Below, piece by piece: positions 24,186-43,329 of a stretch of DNA of 64,000 nucleotides. The notes beneath the pieces are model-generated. The model was given only the letters and a program-made list of their open reading frames with translations. It was not told the DNA's origin and ran no database searches. Made by a program: the position numbers and the translations under genes. How positions within the stretch are numbered: position 1 is the first letter of the stretch; the number at the start of each line of letters is the position of its first letter. The stretch is taken from positions 2,170,001-2,234,000 of the forward strand of contig NZ_CP029495.1 of the NCBI RefSeq assembly GCF_003325475.1. Reading direction: 5' to 3'. The stretch comes from Chromobacterium phragmitis (GTDB taxonomy: Bacteria > Pseudomonadota > Gammaproteobacteria > Burkholderiales > Chromobacteriaceae).

Positions 24186-24330
24186 ACGGGCGGCGAAAGC
24201 CGCCTCGTCGAAGGCTTTGGGCTGGCGGGCTTGCCCGCCGGATTGTCAAAGACCGTAGGTGCCGCAAGGCTTAATCGCAAAACTGTCGCAAGACGATCGA
24301 GCATCCTACGCAGATGGTGTACCCGAAACA
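24186..24330 (+). promoter_or_regulatory. L10-binding leader (rplJL autoregulatory RNA)
   Basis: The segment contains GACCGTAGGT, CTTAATC and CCTACGCAGATGGTG, in the order seen in proteobacterial L10 leaders where L10-L12 binds a kink-turn. Two GC-rich hairpins (about 24189-24204 and 24224-24240) precede it. Unusually, a tRNA-Thr gene separates it from rplJ. Confidence 0.7.
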
Positions 24331-24346
24331 GGCTTCTTAAGTTCAA

Positions 24347-24421
<75 letters not shown>

Positions 24422-24507
24422 GTTCTTTTTGATGTCTCCTGATACAGGTCGCCGCTGCAAAGCGAGACGAAAATCCTTTCGTCTCATTTCAGTCTAGGAG
24501 GTAGACC

Positions 24508-25002
24508 TTGAGTCTCAATATCGAAGATAAAAAGGCGGTCGTAGCTGAAGTTGCTGCTCAACTGGCAGAAGCTCAGACCCTCGTTATCGCTGAATATCGG
24601 GGCATCGAGGTTAGCAGCATGACCAAACTCCGCGCTCAGGCGCGCGAGAGCGGCGTTTACTTGCGCGTTCTGAAGAACACGCTGGTGCGTCGCGCCGTGG
24701 AAGGCACTCCGTTCGCCGGCCTGGCTGACCAAATGGTCGGTCCGCTGGTTTACGCCGTTTCCGCCGACCCGGTTGCTGCTGCCAAGGTGCTGCATCAATT
24801 TGCCAAGGCTGACGACAAAATCATCGTCAAGGCAGGTTCCTACGATGGTCAGGTGCTGAACGCCGCTCAGGTTGCTGAGCTCGCGTCCATCCCGAGCCGC
24901 GAAGAACTGCTGTCCAAGCTTCTCTACGTTATGCAGGCTCCGGTCGCTGGCTTCGCCCGCGCGCTGGCTGCATTGGCCGAGAAGCAAGCCGAAGCCGCTT
25001 AA
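24508..25002 (+). CDS. rplJ: 50S ribosomal protein L10
   Basis: The 164-residue base of the ribosomal stalk; its C-terminal helix carries L7/L12 dimers. Typical features are the N-terminal KKAVVAEVAAQLAEAQTLVIAEYRGIEV and LRVLKNTLVRRA. The start codon is TTG, preceded by a strong SD (TAGGAGGT, 5 nt away). Translation is normally repressed by L10-L12 binding to the leader, here separated from the gene by a tRNA. Confidence 0.97.
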   Translation: MSLNIEDKKAVVAEVAAQLAEAQTLVIAEYRGIEVSSMTKLRAQARESGVYLRVLKNTLVRRAVEGTPFAGLADQMVGPLVYAVSADPVAAAKVLHQFAKADDKIIVKAGSYDGQVLNAAQVAELASIPSREELLSKLLYVMQAPVAGFARALAALAEKQAEAA

Positions 25003-25038
25003 CTTATTTGATTCTTATAGAATTCAGGAGATTTTCAC

Positions 25039-25410
25039 ATGGCAATCACCAAAGAAGACATCCTCGAGGCCGTTGCTGGTCTGACCGTGATGGAACTGAA
25101 CGACCTGGTTAAGGCGTTCGAAGAGAAGTTCGGCGTTTCCGCCGCTGCTGTCGCTGTTGCTGGCCCGGCTGGCGCTGGCGCTGCCGCTGCTGAAGAAAAG
25201 ACCGAGTTCGACGTCGTCCTGACCGGCGCCGGCGACAACAAGGTTGGCGTGATCAAGGTTGTCCGCGCTATAACCGGCCTGGGTCTGAAGGAAGCCAAGG
25301 ACCTGGTCGACGGCGCTCCGAAGAACGTGAAGGAAGCCGTGTCCAAGGCTGAAGCCGATGACATCGCTAAGCAACTGATCGAAGCCGGTGCCAAGGCTGA
25401 AGTCAAATAA
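25039..25410 (+). CDS. rplL: 50S ribosomal protein L7/L12
   Basis: The 123-residue stalk protein that recruits translational GTPases. It has an N-terminal dimerisation domain, an Ala/Gly-rich hinge (about residues 36-54) and the conserved C-terminal domain with KTEFDVVLTGAG and KVIRAVTG-like VVRAITGLGLKEAK. SD is CAGGAG. It follows rplJ by 36 nt and precedes an attenuator. Confidence 0.98.
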   Translation: MAITKEDILEAVAGLTVMELNDLVKAFEEKFGVSAAAVAVAGPAGAGAAAAEEKTEFDVVLTGAGDNKVGVIKVVRAITGLGLKEAKDLVDGAPKNVKEAVSKAEADDIAKQLIEAGAKAEVK

Positions 25411-25432
25411 TCTTCTTTGAAAAAAGAAGGTG

Positions 25433-25462
25433 AGGCTGGCGGAGAAATCCGCCAGCCTTATT
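25433..25462 (+). terminator. Attenuator between rplL and rpoB
   Basis: A perfect stem of 11 bp (AGGCTGGCGGA with loop GAAA) is followed by TTATT. In E. coli a partial terminator at this place lets only part of the transcripts enter rpoB. A second short hairpin (25411-25429) precedes it. Confidence 0.75.
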
Positions 25463-25564
25463 GCGCTTGTAGTTGGCGGAAGCGAAGAAAGTAAAAGCCA
25501 GCAATATACTAGGCGTGGCTGCTGACTTTTGGTTTCTTGCGCCACCCACCTCGATGGAGACTCT

Positions 25565-29740
<4,176 letters not shown>

Positions 29741-29751
29741 TTGGGTAATAG

Positions 29752-29775
29752 GGCGCGGCGGTAAGTCGCCGCGCC
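29752..29775 (+). other. Stem-loop in the rpoB-rpoC spacer
   Basis: GGCGCGGCG and CGCCGCGCC form a perfect 9-bp hairpin with a 6-nt loop, but no T-tract follows. It may be an mRNA processing or stability element. Confidence 0.6.
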
Positions 29776-29797
29776 TGTCCCCTGAACTGGAGACGCA

Positions 29798-33988
<4,191 letters not shown>

Positions 33989-34011
33989 CACCGGCCTAGC
34001 GGCCTAGTGTT

Positions 34012-34062
34012 GAAAAAACGCTGCTCCATCAACGGTTAACGTTGGCGGGGCGGCGTTTTTTA
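34012..34062 (+). terminator. Terminator after rpoC
   Basis: AAAAAACGCTGCTCC pairs imperfectly with GGGGCGGCGTTTTTT across a loop that itself contains AACGGTTAACGTT. It separates rpoC from the str operon. Confidence 0.75.
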
Positions 34063-34063
34063 T

Positions 34064-34093
34064 TTGACGCTGGGGCGTTGACTAAAATATAAT
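34064..34093 (+). promoter_or_regulatory. Promoter of the str operon (rpsL-rpsG-fusA-tuf-rpsJ)
   Basis: TTGACG, an 18-nt spacer and a perfect TATAAT, 60 nt before rpsL. A nearer TTGACT is only 4 nt from the -10 and is not usable. Confidence 0.75.
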
Positions 34094-34152
34094 CCTCCGT
34101 CCTTTCTGGAGGCGTGTTGCTTCCGGGAAGCTTCAACTAGGAACTGATAGTA

Positions 34153-34524
34153 ATGCCAACCATTAACCAACTCGTTCGCAAGGGCCGCGTCGCCATCACG
34201 GCGAAGAGCAAGGTGCCTGCGCTGGAAGCCTGCCCGCAGAAGCGTGGCGTGTGCACCCGTGTTTACACCACCACTCCGAAGAAGCCGAACTCGGCTCTGC
34301 GTAAAGTGTGCAAGGTGCGTCTGACCAACGGTTTCGAAGTGATTTCGTACATCGGCGGTGAAGGCCACAACCTGCAGGAACACTCCGTGGTGCTGATCCG
34401 CGGCGGTCGTGTGAAGGACTTGCCGGGTGTGCGTTACCACACCGTGCGCGGTTCCCTGGACACCGCAGGCGTGAAAGATCGTAAGCAAGCTCGCTCCAAA
34501 TACGGCGCCAAGCGTCCCAAGTAA
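34153..34524 (+). CDS. rpsL: 30S ribosomal protein S12
   Basis: The 123-residue decoding-site protein. The segments TPKKPNSALRKV and RGGRVKDLPGVRYH carry the lysines at which streptomycin resistance usually arises; both are wild-type. First gene of the str operon, with its own promoter upstream. Confidence 0.99.
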   Translation: MPTINQLVRKGRVAITAKSKVPALEACPQKRGVCTRVYTTTPKKPNSALRKVCKVRLTNGFEVISYIGGEGHNLQEHSVVLIRGGRVKDLPGVRYHTVRGSLDTAGVKDRKQARSKYGAKRPK

Positions 34525-34635
34525 TTGGTACGCACTCGAGGCGGCCTGATCAACACTCAGGGTCGTCTAGTAAGTGACTGCTCCATTGGGTAGTCATGAG
34601 CAAGTTGAGCTCAACTGAATATTTAAGGAAGTAAC

Positions 34636-35106
34636 ATGCCACGTCGCAGAGAAGTCCCCAAGCGTGAAATTCTGCCGGATCCGAAGTTCGGTTCCCAGGA
34701 TCTGTCCAAATTCATGAACGTTGTCATGATCGACGGCAAGAAGTCTGTTGCCGAACGCATCATCTACGGCGCTCTGGAGCAGATCGAAAAGAAAACCGGT
34801 AAGAACGCTATCGAAGTGTTCAATACCGCACTGTCCAACGCCAAGCCGGTGGTGGAAGTGAAAAGCCGCCGTGTAGGCGGTGCAAACTATCAAGTTCCTG
34901 TTGAAGTCCGCCCGTCCCGTCGTATGGCTCTGGCCATGCGCTGGCTGCGCGACGCCGCTCGCAAGCGCGGCGAGAAGTCCATGGACCTGCGCCTGGCTGG
35001 TGAATTGATCGACGCGGCCGAAGGCCGTGGCGGCGCTATGAAGAAGCGTGACGAAGTGCACCGCATGGCAGAAGCCAACAAGGCCTTCTCGCACTTCCGT
35101 TTCTAA
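34636..35106 (+). CDS. rpsG: 30S ribosomal protein S7
   Basis: The 156-residue assembly initiator of the 30S head, contacting tRNA at the E site. It begins PRRREVPKREILPDPKFGS and contains VGGANYQVPVEVRPSRR, both typical. In E. coli S7 represses the str operon by binding the rpsL-rpsG spacer; the 111-nt spacer here could serve the same role, though I cannot identify the structure. Confidence 0.99.
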   Translation: MPRRREVPKREILPDPKFGSQDLSKFMNVVMIDGKKSVAERIIYGALEQIEKKTGKNAIEVFNTALSNAKPVVEVKSRRVGGANYQVPVEVRPSRRMALAMRWLRDAARKRGEKSMDLRLAGELIDAAEGRGGAMKKRDEVHRMAEANKAFSHFRF

Positions 35107-35133
35107 GCTTTACCAATTATTAAGGTGTAAGCC

Positions 35134-37230
<2,097 letters not shown>

Positions 37231-37312
37231 TGCGCGCTGTGGCTGGCCTGGGTCATAACAGAAAGCCCGGCCGGCCCTGATCTAATGTTCTTTAATTAAG
37301 GAATTTTGCAAA

Positions 37313-38503
37313 ATGGCAAAAGAAAAGTTTGAGCGGACCAAGCCGCACGTAAACGTAGGCACCATCGGTCACGTGGACCACGGTAAGACCACCTTGACCG
37401 CCGCTATCACCACCATTCTGTCCAAGAAGTTCGGTGGCGAAGCCAAGGACTACTCCCAGATCGACAGCGCGCCGGAAGAAAAGGCTCGCGGTATCACCAT
37501 CAATACCGCGCACGTTGAATACGAAACCGAATCCCGCCACTACGCCCACGTAGACTGCCCGGGCCACGCTGACTATGTGAAAAACATGATCACCGGCGCG
37601 GCTCAGATGGATGGCGCGATCCTGGTTTGCTCGGCCGCTGACGGCCCGATGCCGCAAACCCGCGAACACATCCTGCTGTCCCGCCAGGTTGGCGTGCCGT
37701 ACATCATCGTCTACCTGAACAAGGCTGACCTGGTTGACGACGCCGAGCTGCTGGAACTGGTGGAAATGGAAGTGCGCGATCTGCTGTCTTCCTACGACTT
37801 CCCGGGCGACGACACTCCGATCGTGACCGGCTCCGCTCGTCTGGCGCTGGAAGGCGACCAGTCCGAAATGGGCGAACCGTCCATCTTCCGTCTGGCTGAT
37901 GCTCTGGACTCCTACATCCCGACTCCGGAACGCGCCATCGACAAGCCGTTCCTGCTGCCGATCGAAGACGTGTTCTCGATCTCCGGCCGCGGCACCGTGG
38001 TGACCGGTCGCGTTGAGCGCGGCATCGTCAAGGTCGGCGAAGAGCTGGAAATCGTGGGTCTGAAAGACACCGTGAAGACCACCTGCACTGGCGTGGAAAT
38101 GTTCCGCAAGCTGCTGGACCAAGGTCAGGCCGGCGACAACGTTGGCGTGCTGCTGCGCGGCACCAAGCGTGAAGACGTGGAGCGCGGCCAGGTTCTGGCC
38201 AAGCCGGGTTCGATCACTCCGCACACCAAGTTCGAAGCGTCGGTGTACGTGCTGTCCAAAGACGAAGGCGGCCGTCACACTCCGTTCTTCGCGAACTACC
38301 GTCCGCAGTTCTACTTCCGCACCACCGACGTGACCGGCGCGATCACGCTGGCCGAAGGCGTGGAAATGGTAATGCCGGGCGACAACGTGGAAATCAAGGT
38401 TGAGCTGATCGCTCCGATCGCCATGGAAGAAGGTCTGCGCTTCGCTATCCGCGAAGGCGGCCGTACCGTTGGCGCCGGCGTGGTTGCCAAGATTCTCGCT
38501 TAA
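37313..38503 (+). CDS. tuf: Elongation factor Tu (copy 2, str operon)
   Basis: A 396-residue EF-Tu, identical to copy 1 except at six residues (K306, E308, K362, E364, L395 and A396 here). The DNA differs by a cluster of silent changes in about the first 100 bases, is nearly identical for some 800 bases, then diverges again near the 3' end. SD is TAAGGAA. It is followed 17 nt later by rpsJ. Confidence 0.98.
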   Translation: MAKEKFERTKPHVNVGTIGHVDHGKTTLTAAITTILSKKFGGEAKDYSQIDSAPEEKARGITINTAHVEYETESRHYAHVDCPGHADYVKNMITGAAQMDGAILVCSAADGPMPQTREHILLSRQVGVPYIIVYLNKADLVDDAELLELVEMEVRDLLSSYDFPGDDTPIVTGSARLALEGDQSEMGEPSIFRLADALDSYIPTPERAIDKPFLLPIEDVFSISGRGTVVTGRVERGIVKVGEELEIVGLKDTVKTTCTGVEMFRKLLDQGQAGDNVGVLLRGTKREDVERGQVLAKPGSITPHTKFEASVYVLSKDEGGRHTPFFANYRPQFYFRTTDVTGAITLAEGVEMVMPGDNVEIKVELIAPIAMEEGLRFAIREGGRTVGAGVVAKILA

Positions 38504-38520
38504 TCGGACCGGAGATTTTC

Positions 38521-38832
38521 ATGTCTAGCCAAAAAATCCGCATCCGCCTGAAAGCGTTCGATTACAACCTGATCGATCGTTCCGCCCAGGAAATCGTTGA
38601 AACCGCCAAGCGCACCGGCGCCGTTGTCAAAGGCCCGGTTCCGCTGCCGACCAAGATCGAGCGTTTCAACGTTCTGCGTTCCCCGCACGTGAACAAGACT
38701 TCCCGCGACCAGCTGGAAATCCGCACTCACCTGCGTCTGATGGACATCGTAGACCCGACCGACAAGACAGTTGATGCTCTGATGAAGCTCGACCTGCCGG
38801 CCGGTGTGGATGTGGAAATCAAGCTGCAATAA
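38521..38832 (+). CDS. rpsJ: 30S ribosomal protein S10 (NusE)
   Basis: The 103-residue head protein, also NusE, which connects NusG and NusB to transcription antitermination. It begins QKIRIRLKAFDYNLIDRSA, and contains GPVPLPTKIERFNVLRSPHVN. It is joined to the tuf gene by a 17-nt spacer but is separated from rplC by a terminator, so it belongs to the str unit and not to the rest of the S10 operon. Confidence 0.99.
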   Translation: MSSQKIRIRLKAFDYNLIDRSAQEIVETAKRTGAVVKGPVPLPTKIERFNVLRSPHVNKTSRDQLEIRTHLRLMDIVDPTDKTVDALMKLDLPAGVDVEIKLQ

Positions 38833-38865
38833 TCGCCGAACAGGAGAGGATTGCACGCTAAGTGC

Positions 38866-38895
38866 TTGCGATTCTTGAATTTTCTGTGATACATT
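38866..38895 (+). promoter_or_regulatory. Candidate promoter in the rpsJ-rplC spacer
   Basis: TTGCGA, an 18-nt spacer and TACATT. The predicted start (near 38902) falls inside the adjacent terminator stem, so transcripts from it would not form the full hairpin. It may supply rplC and the downstream S10 genes. Confidence 0.4.
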
Positions 38896-38897
38896 AG

Positions 38898-38932
38898 CGG
38901 ACTCGCCATTTTGGCGAGTCCGTTTTTGTTTT
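38898..38932 (+). terminator. Intrinsic terminator between rpsJ and rplC
   Basis: CGGACTCGCC pairs with GGCGAGTCCG (10 bp, loop ATTTT) and is followed by TTTTTGTTTTT. It is among the strongest terminators in the window and sits inside what is the S10 operon in E. coli. Confidence 0.88.
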
Positions 38933-38989
38933 TCTGTCGTGTTTTTTATGCCGGTCAATCGTAATCGGCGCCTGCAAAAGGAAATAAAC

Positions 38990-39634
38990 ATGAGTTTAGG
39001 TCTTGTCGGTCGCAAAGTCGGCATGACCCGCATTTTTGCCGAAGATGGCGCATCCATCCCGGTAACTGTGCTGGACATGTCCGCTAACCGCGTCACGCAA
39101 ATCAAAACTGCCGAAACCGACGGCTACACCGCCGTCCAAGTAACCTTCGGTTCCAAAAAGGCTAGCCGCGTAGTCAAGGCTGCCGCTGGTCACTTCGCCA
39201 AGGCTGGCGTAGAAGCTGGTGAAGGCCTGGTCGAGTTCGCTCTGACCGCCGAAAACCTGGCCAACTACAAGGCTGGCGACGCAATCGCCGTTGAGATCTT
39301 CACTGTTGGCCAGCTGGTTGATGTAACCGGCACGTCCAAGGGTAAGGGCTTCTCCGGTGTGATCAAGCGTCACAACTTCTCCTCCAACCGTGCTTCCCAT
39401 GGTAACTCGCGTTCGCACAATACGCCGGGTTCCATCGGTCAGGCTCAAGATCCGGGCCGCGTTTTCCCGGGCAAGCGCATGGCCGGTCAGTACGGTAACG
39501 TGAAGAGCACTGTACAGTGCCTCGAGATCGTTCGTGTCGACGCGGAACGTCAACTGATCCTGGTTAAGGGCGCAGTCCCGGGTGCCAAGAACGGTCAAGT
39601 TGTCGTGCGTCCCAGCGTGAAGGCGGGTGCGTAA
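38990..39634 (+). CDS. rplC: 50S ribosomal protein L3
   Basis: The 214-residue early-assembly protein near the peptidyl-transferase centre. Motifs are GLVGRKVGMTRIF, GTSKGKGFSGVIKRHNF and the glycine-rich loop HNTPGSIGQAQDPGRVF. ATG 38990 follows AAAAGGAA; an in-frame upstream start is rejected because it encodes unrelated Arg-rich sequence. The stop overlaps rplD (TAATG). Confidence 0.98.
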   Translation: MSLGLVGRKVGMTRIFAEDGASIPVTVLDMSANRVTQIKTAETDGYTAVQVTFGSKKASRVVKAAAGHFAKAGVEAGEGLVEFALTAENLANYKAGDAIAVEIFTVGQLVDVTGTSKGKGFSGVIKRHNFSSNRASHGNSRSHNTPGSIGQAQDPGRVFPGKRMAGQYGNVKSTVQCLEIVRVDAERQLILVKGAVPGAKNGQVVVRPSVKAGA

Positions 39635-40254
39635 TGGAATTGAACGTAATCAATACCCAAGGCAAGGCTGTTGGCAGCCTGCAAGTGTCCGAATCTCTGT
39701 TCGGCCGCGAATACAACGAAGCTCTGGTTCACCAAGTCGTGACTGCGTTCCTGGCGAACGCTCGCAGCGGCAACCGTGCCCAGCTGACTCGTGCCGAAGT
39801 GAAGCACTCGACCAAGAAGCCGTTCCGTCAGAAGGGCACTGGTAACGCTCGTGCCGGTATGACCTCCACCCCGAACCGTCGTGGCGGTGGCCGTGCCTTC
39901 CCGAACAAGCCGGACGAGAACTTCACTCAGAAGGTTAACCGCAAGATGTTCCGCGCTGGCATGGCAGCTATCCTGTCTCAGCTGGTGCGCGACGAGCGTC
40001 TGATCGTGGTTGACGAGCTGTCCATCAACAGCCCGAAGACCAAGGAATTCGTTGGCGCGGTTCAGCCCATGGGTCTGGAGCAAGCCCTGTTCATCACGGG
40101 TGAACTGAGCGAAAACCTCTATCTCTCTTCGCGTAACCTGCCGAACGTGCTGGTTATCGAAGCTCAGCAAGCTGATCCGTACAGCCTGCTTCGCTTCAAG
40201 AAGACCGTGATCACCCGCGACGCCGTGAAGCAACTGGAGGAGCAGTGGGCATGA
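39634..40254 (+). CDS. rplD: 50S ribosomal protein L4
   Basis: A 206-residue protein lining the exit tunnel, and in E. coli the repressor of the S10 operon. RQKGTGNARAGMTSTPNRRGG forms the tunnel loop (shortened here: KGTGNARAGM). It overlaps rplC by one base and rplW by four (ATGA). Confidence 0.98.
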   Translation: MELNVINTQGKAVGSLQVSESLFGREYNEALVHQVVTAFLANARSGNRAQLTRAEVKHSTKKPFRQKGTGNARAGMTSTPNRRGGGRAFPNKPDENFTQKVNRKMFRAGMAAILSQLVRDERLIVVDELSINSPKTKEFVGAVQPMGLEQALFITGELSENLYLSSRNLPNVLVIEAQQADPYSLLRFKKTVITRDAVKQLEEQWA

Positions 40255-40559
40255 ACCAAGAACGTCTGTTGCAAGTAATCCTTGCTCCGATCGTTTCCGA
40301 GAAGAGCACCATGATTGCTGAGAAAAATCAGCAAGTGGCGTTCCGCGTTGCCAAAGACGCGACCAAGCCGGAAATCAAGGCTGCCGTCGAAATGCTGTTC
40401 AATGTAAAAGTTGATGGCGTTTCCACTGTGAACGTCAAGGGCAAGGTTAAGCGTTTCGGCCGCAGCACGGGTCGTCGCAGTGACTGGAAAAAGGCCTACG
40501 TTAGCCTGGTCGAGGGCCAAGAACTGGACCTGACCGCTACCCCGGCCGCGGCGGAGTAA
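40251..40559 (+). CDS. rplW: 50S ribosomal protein L23
   Basis: The 102-residue protein at the tunnel exit, docking site for trigger factor and SRP. It contains LAPIVSEKSTMIAEKNQQV and VNVKGKVKRFGRSTGRRSD. ATG 40251, overlapping the rplD stop, is preceded by GGAGGAG; the GTG two codons earlier is not needed. Confidence 0.98.
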   Translation: MNQERLLQVILAPIVSEKSTMIAEKNQQVAFRVAKDATKPEIKAAVEMLFNVKVDGVSTVNVKGKVKRFGRSTGRRSDWKKAYVSLVEGQELDLTATPAAAE

Positions 40560-40570
40560 GGAGATAGAGC

Positions 40571-41404
40571 ATGCCTATCGTTAAGGTAAAACCGACTTCC
40601 GCGGGTCGTCGTGCAGTCGTCAAGGTGGTAAGCCCGGACCTGCATAAAGGCGCTCCGCACGCTGCCCTGGTAGAGAAGAAAAACTCCACCGGCGGTCGCA
40701 ATCACAATGGCCACATCACCACGCGTCACCGCGGCGGTGGTCACAAGAAGCACTACCGTCTGATCGACTTCCGTCGCAACAAGGATGGCATCCCGGCGAA
40801 AGTGGAACGCATCGAATACGATCCGAACCGCACCGCCCATATCGCCCTGTTGTGCTACGCCGATGGCGAGCGTCGCTACATCATCGCCCCGCGTGGCGTG
40901 AAGGTTGGCGCCGTGCTGTTGTCCGGCTCCGAGGCTCCGATCAAGGCCGGTAACGCTCTGCCGATCCGCAACATCCCGGTGGGTACCACTATCCACTGCG
41001 TGGAAATGCAACCCGGCAAGGGCGCTCAGATGGTTCGTTCCGCTGGCGCTTCTGCAATGCTGCTGGCTCGCGAAGGCGTGTACGCTCAACTGCGTCTGCG
41101 CTCTGGCGAGATCCGCCTGGTGCACGTCGATTGCCGTGCGACCGTTGGCGAAGTGGGTAACGAAGAGCACTCCCTGCGCAAGCTGGGCAAGGCTGGCGCG
41201 ACCCGTTGGCGCGGCATCCGTCCGACCGTTCGCGGTACGGCGATGAACCCGATCGATCACCCGCACGGTGGTGGTGAAGGCCGCACTGGCGAAGGCCGCG
41301 TACCGGTTAGCCCGTGGGGCACTCCGGCCAAGGGCTTCCGTACCCGTCGCAACAAGCGTACCGACAACATGATCGTACGCCGTCGCTATTCCACCAAAGG
41401 GTAA
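40571..41404 (+). CDS. rplB: 50S ribosomal protein L2
   Basis: The 277-residue protein required for subunit joining and peptidyl-transferase function. NSTGGRNHNGHITTRHRGGG and the C-terminal AMNPIDHPHGGGEGRT, with the essential histidine in HPHGGGEG, are present. SD is AAGGAG. Confidence 0.99.
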   Translation: MPIVKVKPTSAGRRAVVKVVSPDLHKGAPHAALVEKKNSTGGRNHNGHITTRHRGGGHKKHYRLIDFRRNKDGIPAKVERIEYDPNRTAHIALLCYADGERRYIIAPRGVKVGAVLLSGSEAPIKAGNALPIRNIPVGTTIHCVEMQPGKGAQMVRSAGASAMLLAREGVYAQLRLRSGEIRLVHVDCRATVGEVGNEEHSLRKLGKAGATRWRGIRPTVRGTAMNPIDHPHGGGEGRTGEGRVPVSPWGTPAKGFRTRRNKRTDNMIVRRRYSTKG

Positions 41405-41410
41405 TTGACA

Positions 41411-41689
41411 ATGGCACGTTCGCAGAAAAAAGGCCCGTTCGTTGATCTGCACCTCCTGAAGAAGGTGGATGCGGTGCGGGCAACCAGCGACAAGCGTCCG
41501 ATCAAGACCTGGTCGCGTCGTTCGACCATCCTGCCGGACTTTATTGGTCTGACCATCGCTGTGCACAACGGTCGCACTCACGTTCCGGTCTATGTTTCCG
41601 AAAACATGGTCGGCCACAAACTGGGTGAATTCTCTCTGACTCGTACCTTCAAAGGCCATGCTGCCGACAAGAAGGCGAAGAAGAAGTAA
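41411..41689 (+). CDS. rpsS: 30S ribosomal protein S19
   Basis: A 92-residue 30S head protein that contacts S13 and the 50S subunit. It contains RSQKKGPFVDLHLLKKV and IGLTIAVHNGRTHVPVYV. Start at ATG 41411; an in-frame TTG two codons earlier is less likely. Confidence 0.98.
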   Translation: MARSQKKGPFVDLHLLKKVDAVRATSDKRPIKTWSRRSTILPDFIGLTIAVHNGRTHVPVYVSENMVGHKLGEFSLTRTFKGHAADKKAKKK

Positions 41690-41698
41690 GGTGAAGCG

Positions 41699-42028
41699 AT
41701 GAGAGTATCTGCAAATCTGAAAAGTGTTCGCCTGTCGGCTCAAAAGTGCCGCCTGGTAGCGGACCTGGTTCGCGGCAAGTCCGTCGATCAGGCGCTGAAT
41801 ATCCTGGCCTTCTCCCCGAAAAAGGGTGCGGTCATCATCAAGAAAGTGCTGGAATCTGCCATCGCTAACGCCGAGCACAACGAAGGCGCTGACATCGACA
41901 CCCTGCGTGTCACCAGCATCTTTGTTGACAAGGGCGCTAGTCTGAAGCGTTTCACTGCCCGTGCTAAGGGTCGTGGCAATCGCATCGAAAAGCAGACCTG
42001 CCACATTTCCTTGACCGTTGGCAATTAA
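41699..42028 (+). CDS. rplV: 50S ribosomal protein L22
   Basis: A 109-residue tunnel-wall protein. It shows LKSVRLSAQKCRLVADLVRG and the extended hairpin GASLKRFTARAKGRGNRIEK, where macrolide-resistance changes usually occur; here the loop has normal length. SD is GGTGAAG. Confidence 0.98.
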   Translation: MRVSANLKSVRLSAQKCRLVADLVRGKSVDQALNILAFSPKKGAVIIKKVLESAIANAEHNEGADIDTLRVTSIFVDKGASLKRFTARAKGRGNRIEKQTCHISLTVGN

Positions 42029-42038
42029 GGGGTAAGAA

Positions 42039-42740
42039 ATGGGTCAGAAGATTCATCCGACGGGATTCCGTCTTGCCGTTAACAAAAACTGGTCTTCCAA
42101 GTGGTTCGCGTCCTCGCAGAACTTCCCGGAAATGCTGAAGCAGGATATCGAAGTTCGCGAATTCCTGAAGAAGCGTCTGGGTCATGCTTCGGTTGGCCGC
42201 GTAACCATCGAGCGTCCGGCCAAGTCCGCCCGCATCACCATTCACAGCGCCCGTCCGGGCGTCGTGATCGGCAAGAAGGGCGAGGACATCGAGATCCTGA
42301 AGCAGGAGCTGCAAAAGCGCCTGGGCGTGCCGGTTCACGTGAACATCGAAGAAGTTCGCAAGCCGGAGCTGGATGCGCAAATCATCGCCGACGGCATCGC
42401 TTCCCAGCTGGAGAAGCGCGTGATGTTCCGCCGCGCCATGAAGCGCGCCATGCAGAACGCCATGCGTCTGGGTGCCGAAGGCATCAAGATCATGTCGTCC
42501 GGCCGTCTGAACGGTATCGACATCGCTCGTAGCGAGTGGTACCGCGAAGGCCGCGTGCCGCTGCATACCCTGCGCGCCGACGTGGACTACGCTACCTCCG
42601 AAGCCAAGACCACCTACGGTATCATCGGCATCAAGGTATGGGTGTACAAAGGCGAGCTGAAGCCGGGCCAAGTTGTAGCCGCTCCGGCAGCTCCCGAGAA
42701 GAAAATGAGAAAGGGTGCCCGCAATGCTGCAGCCAACTAG
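42039..42740 (+). CDS. rpsC: 30S ribosomal protein S3
   Basis: A 233-residue protein at the mRNA entry channel with helicase activity. It begins [20 protein letters not shown] and has a KH domain with [15 protein letters not shown]. The last 17 nt overlap the start of rplP, a coupling common in this operon. Confidence 0.98.
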
Positions 42741-43140
42741 ACTCAAGTACCGTAAACAGCACAAAGGCCGTAACACCGGTATCGCCACTCGTGGCAACAA
42801 GGTGAGCTTTGGTGATTTCGGTCTGAAGGCTATTGGTCGTGGTCGTCTGACCGCGCGTCAGATCGAAGCTGCGCGTCGTGCGATGACCCGTCACATCAAG
42901 CGTGGCGGCCGCATCTGGATCCGTATCTTCCCGGACAAGCCGATCACCTCCAAGCCTGCCGAAGTCCGTATGGGCGGGGGTAAGGGCTCTCCGGAGTACT
43001 ATGTGGCTGAGATTCAGCCTGGCAAGATGCTGTACGAAATGGATGGCGTATCCGAGGAACTCGCTCGCGAAGCTTTCCGTCTGGCCGCAGCTAAGCTGCC
43101 GATCGCCACTGTGTTCGTAACCAAACAGGTAGGTCAGTAA
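42724..43140 (+). CDS. rplP: 50S ribosomal protein L16
   Basis: The 138-residue protein near the A-site tRNA elbow. It begins [17 protein letters not shown], and contains [21 protein letters not shown] use ATG 42724, inside the end of rpsC, since MLQP is the family N-terminus. Its stop overlaps rpmC by one base. Confidence 0.98.
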
Positions 43141-43328
43141 TGAAAGCGTCCGAACTGAAAGCCAAAACTGTTGACGAGCTGAAGGCGGAACTGCTGAGCC
43201 TGCTGAAGGCCCAGTTTGCGCTGCGCATGCAGCACGCTACTCAGCAACTCGCCAAGACCTCTGAACTGAAGAAAGTGCGTCGCGACATCGCTCGCGTGCG
43301 TACCGTTCTGAAAGAAAAGGCAGTTTAA
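43140..43328 (+). CDS. rpmC: 50S ribosomal protein L29
   Basis: A 62-residue two-helix protein at the tunnel exit. KASELKAKTVDELKAELLSL and the C-terminal KKVRRDIARVRTVLKEK are typical. Start overlaps the rplP stop (TAATG), and rpsQ starts one base after its stop. Confidence 0.97.
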   Translation: MKASELKAKTVDELKAELLSLLKAQFALRMQHATQQLAKTSELKKVRRDIARVRTVLKEKAV

Positions 43329-43329
43329 G

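Noticed and set aside
34079..34093. TTGACT close to TATAAT before rpsL as the -35/-10 pair
   Set aside because: The spacing is only 4 nt. The upstream TTGACG at 18 nt is a workable -35 instead.
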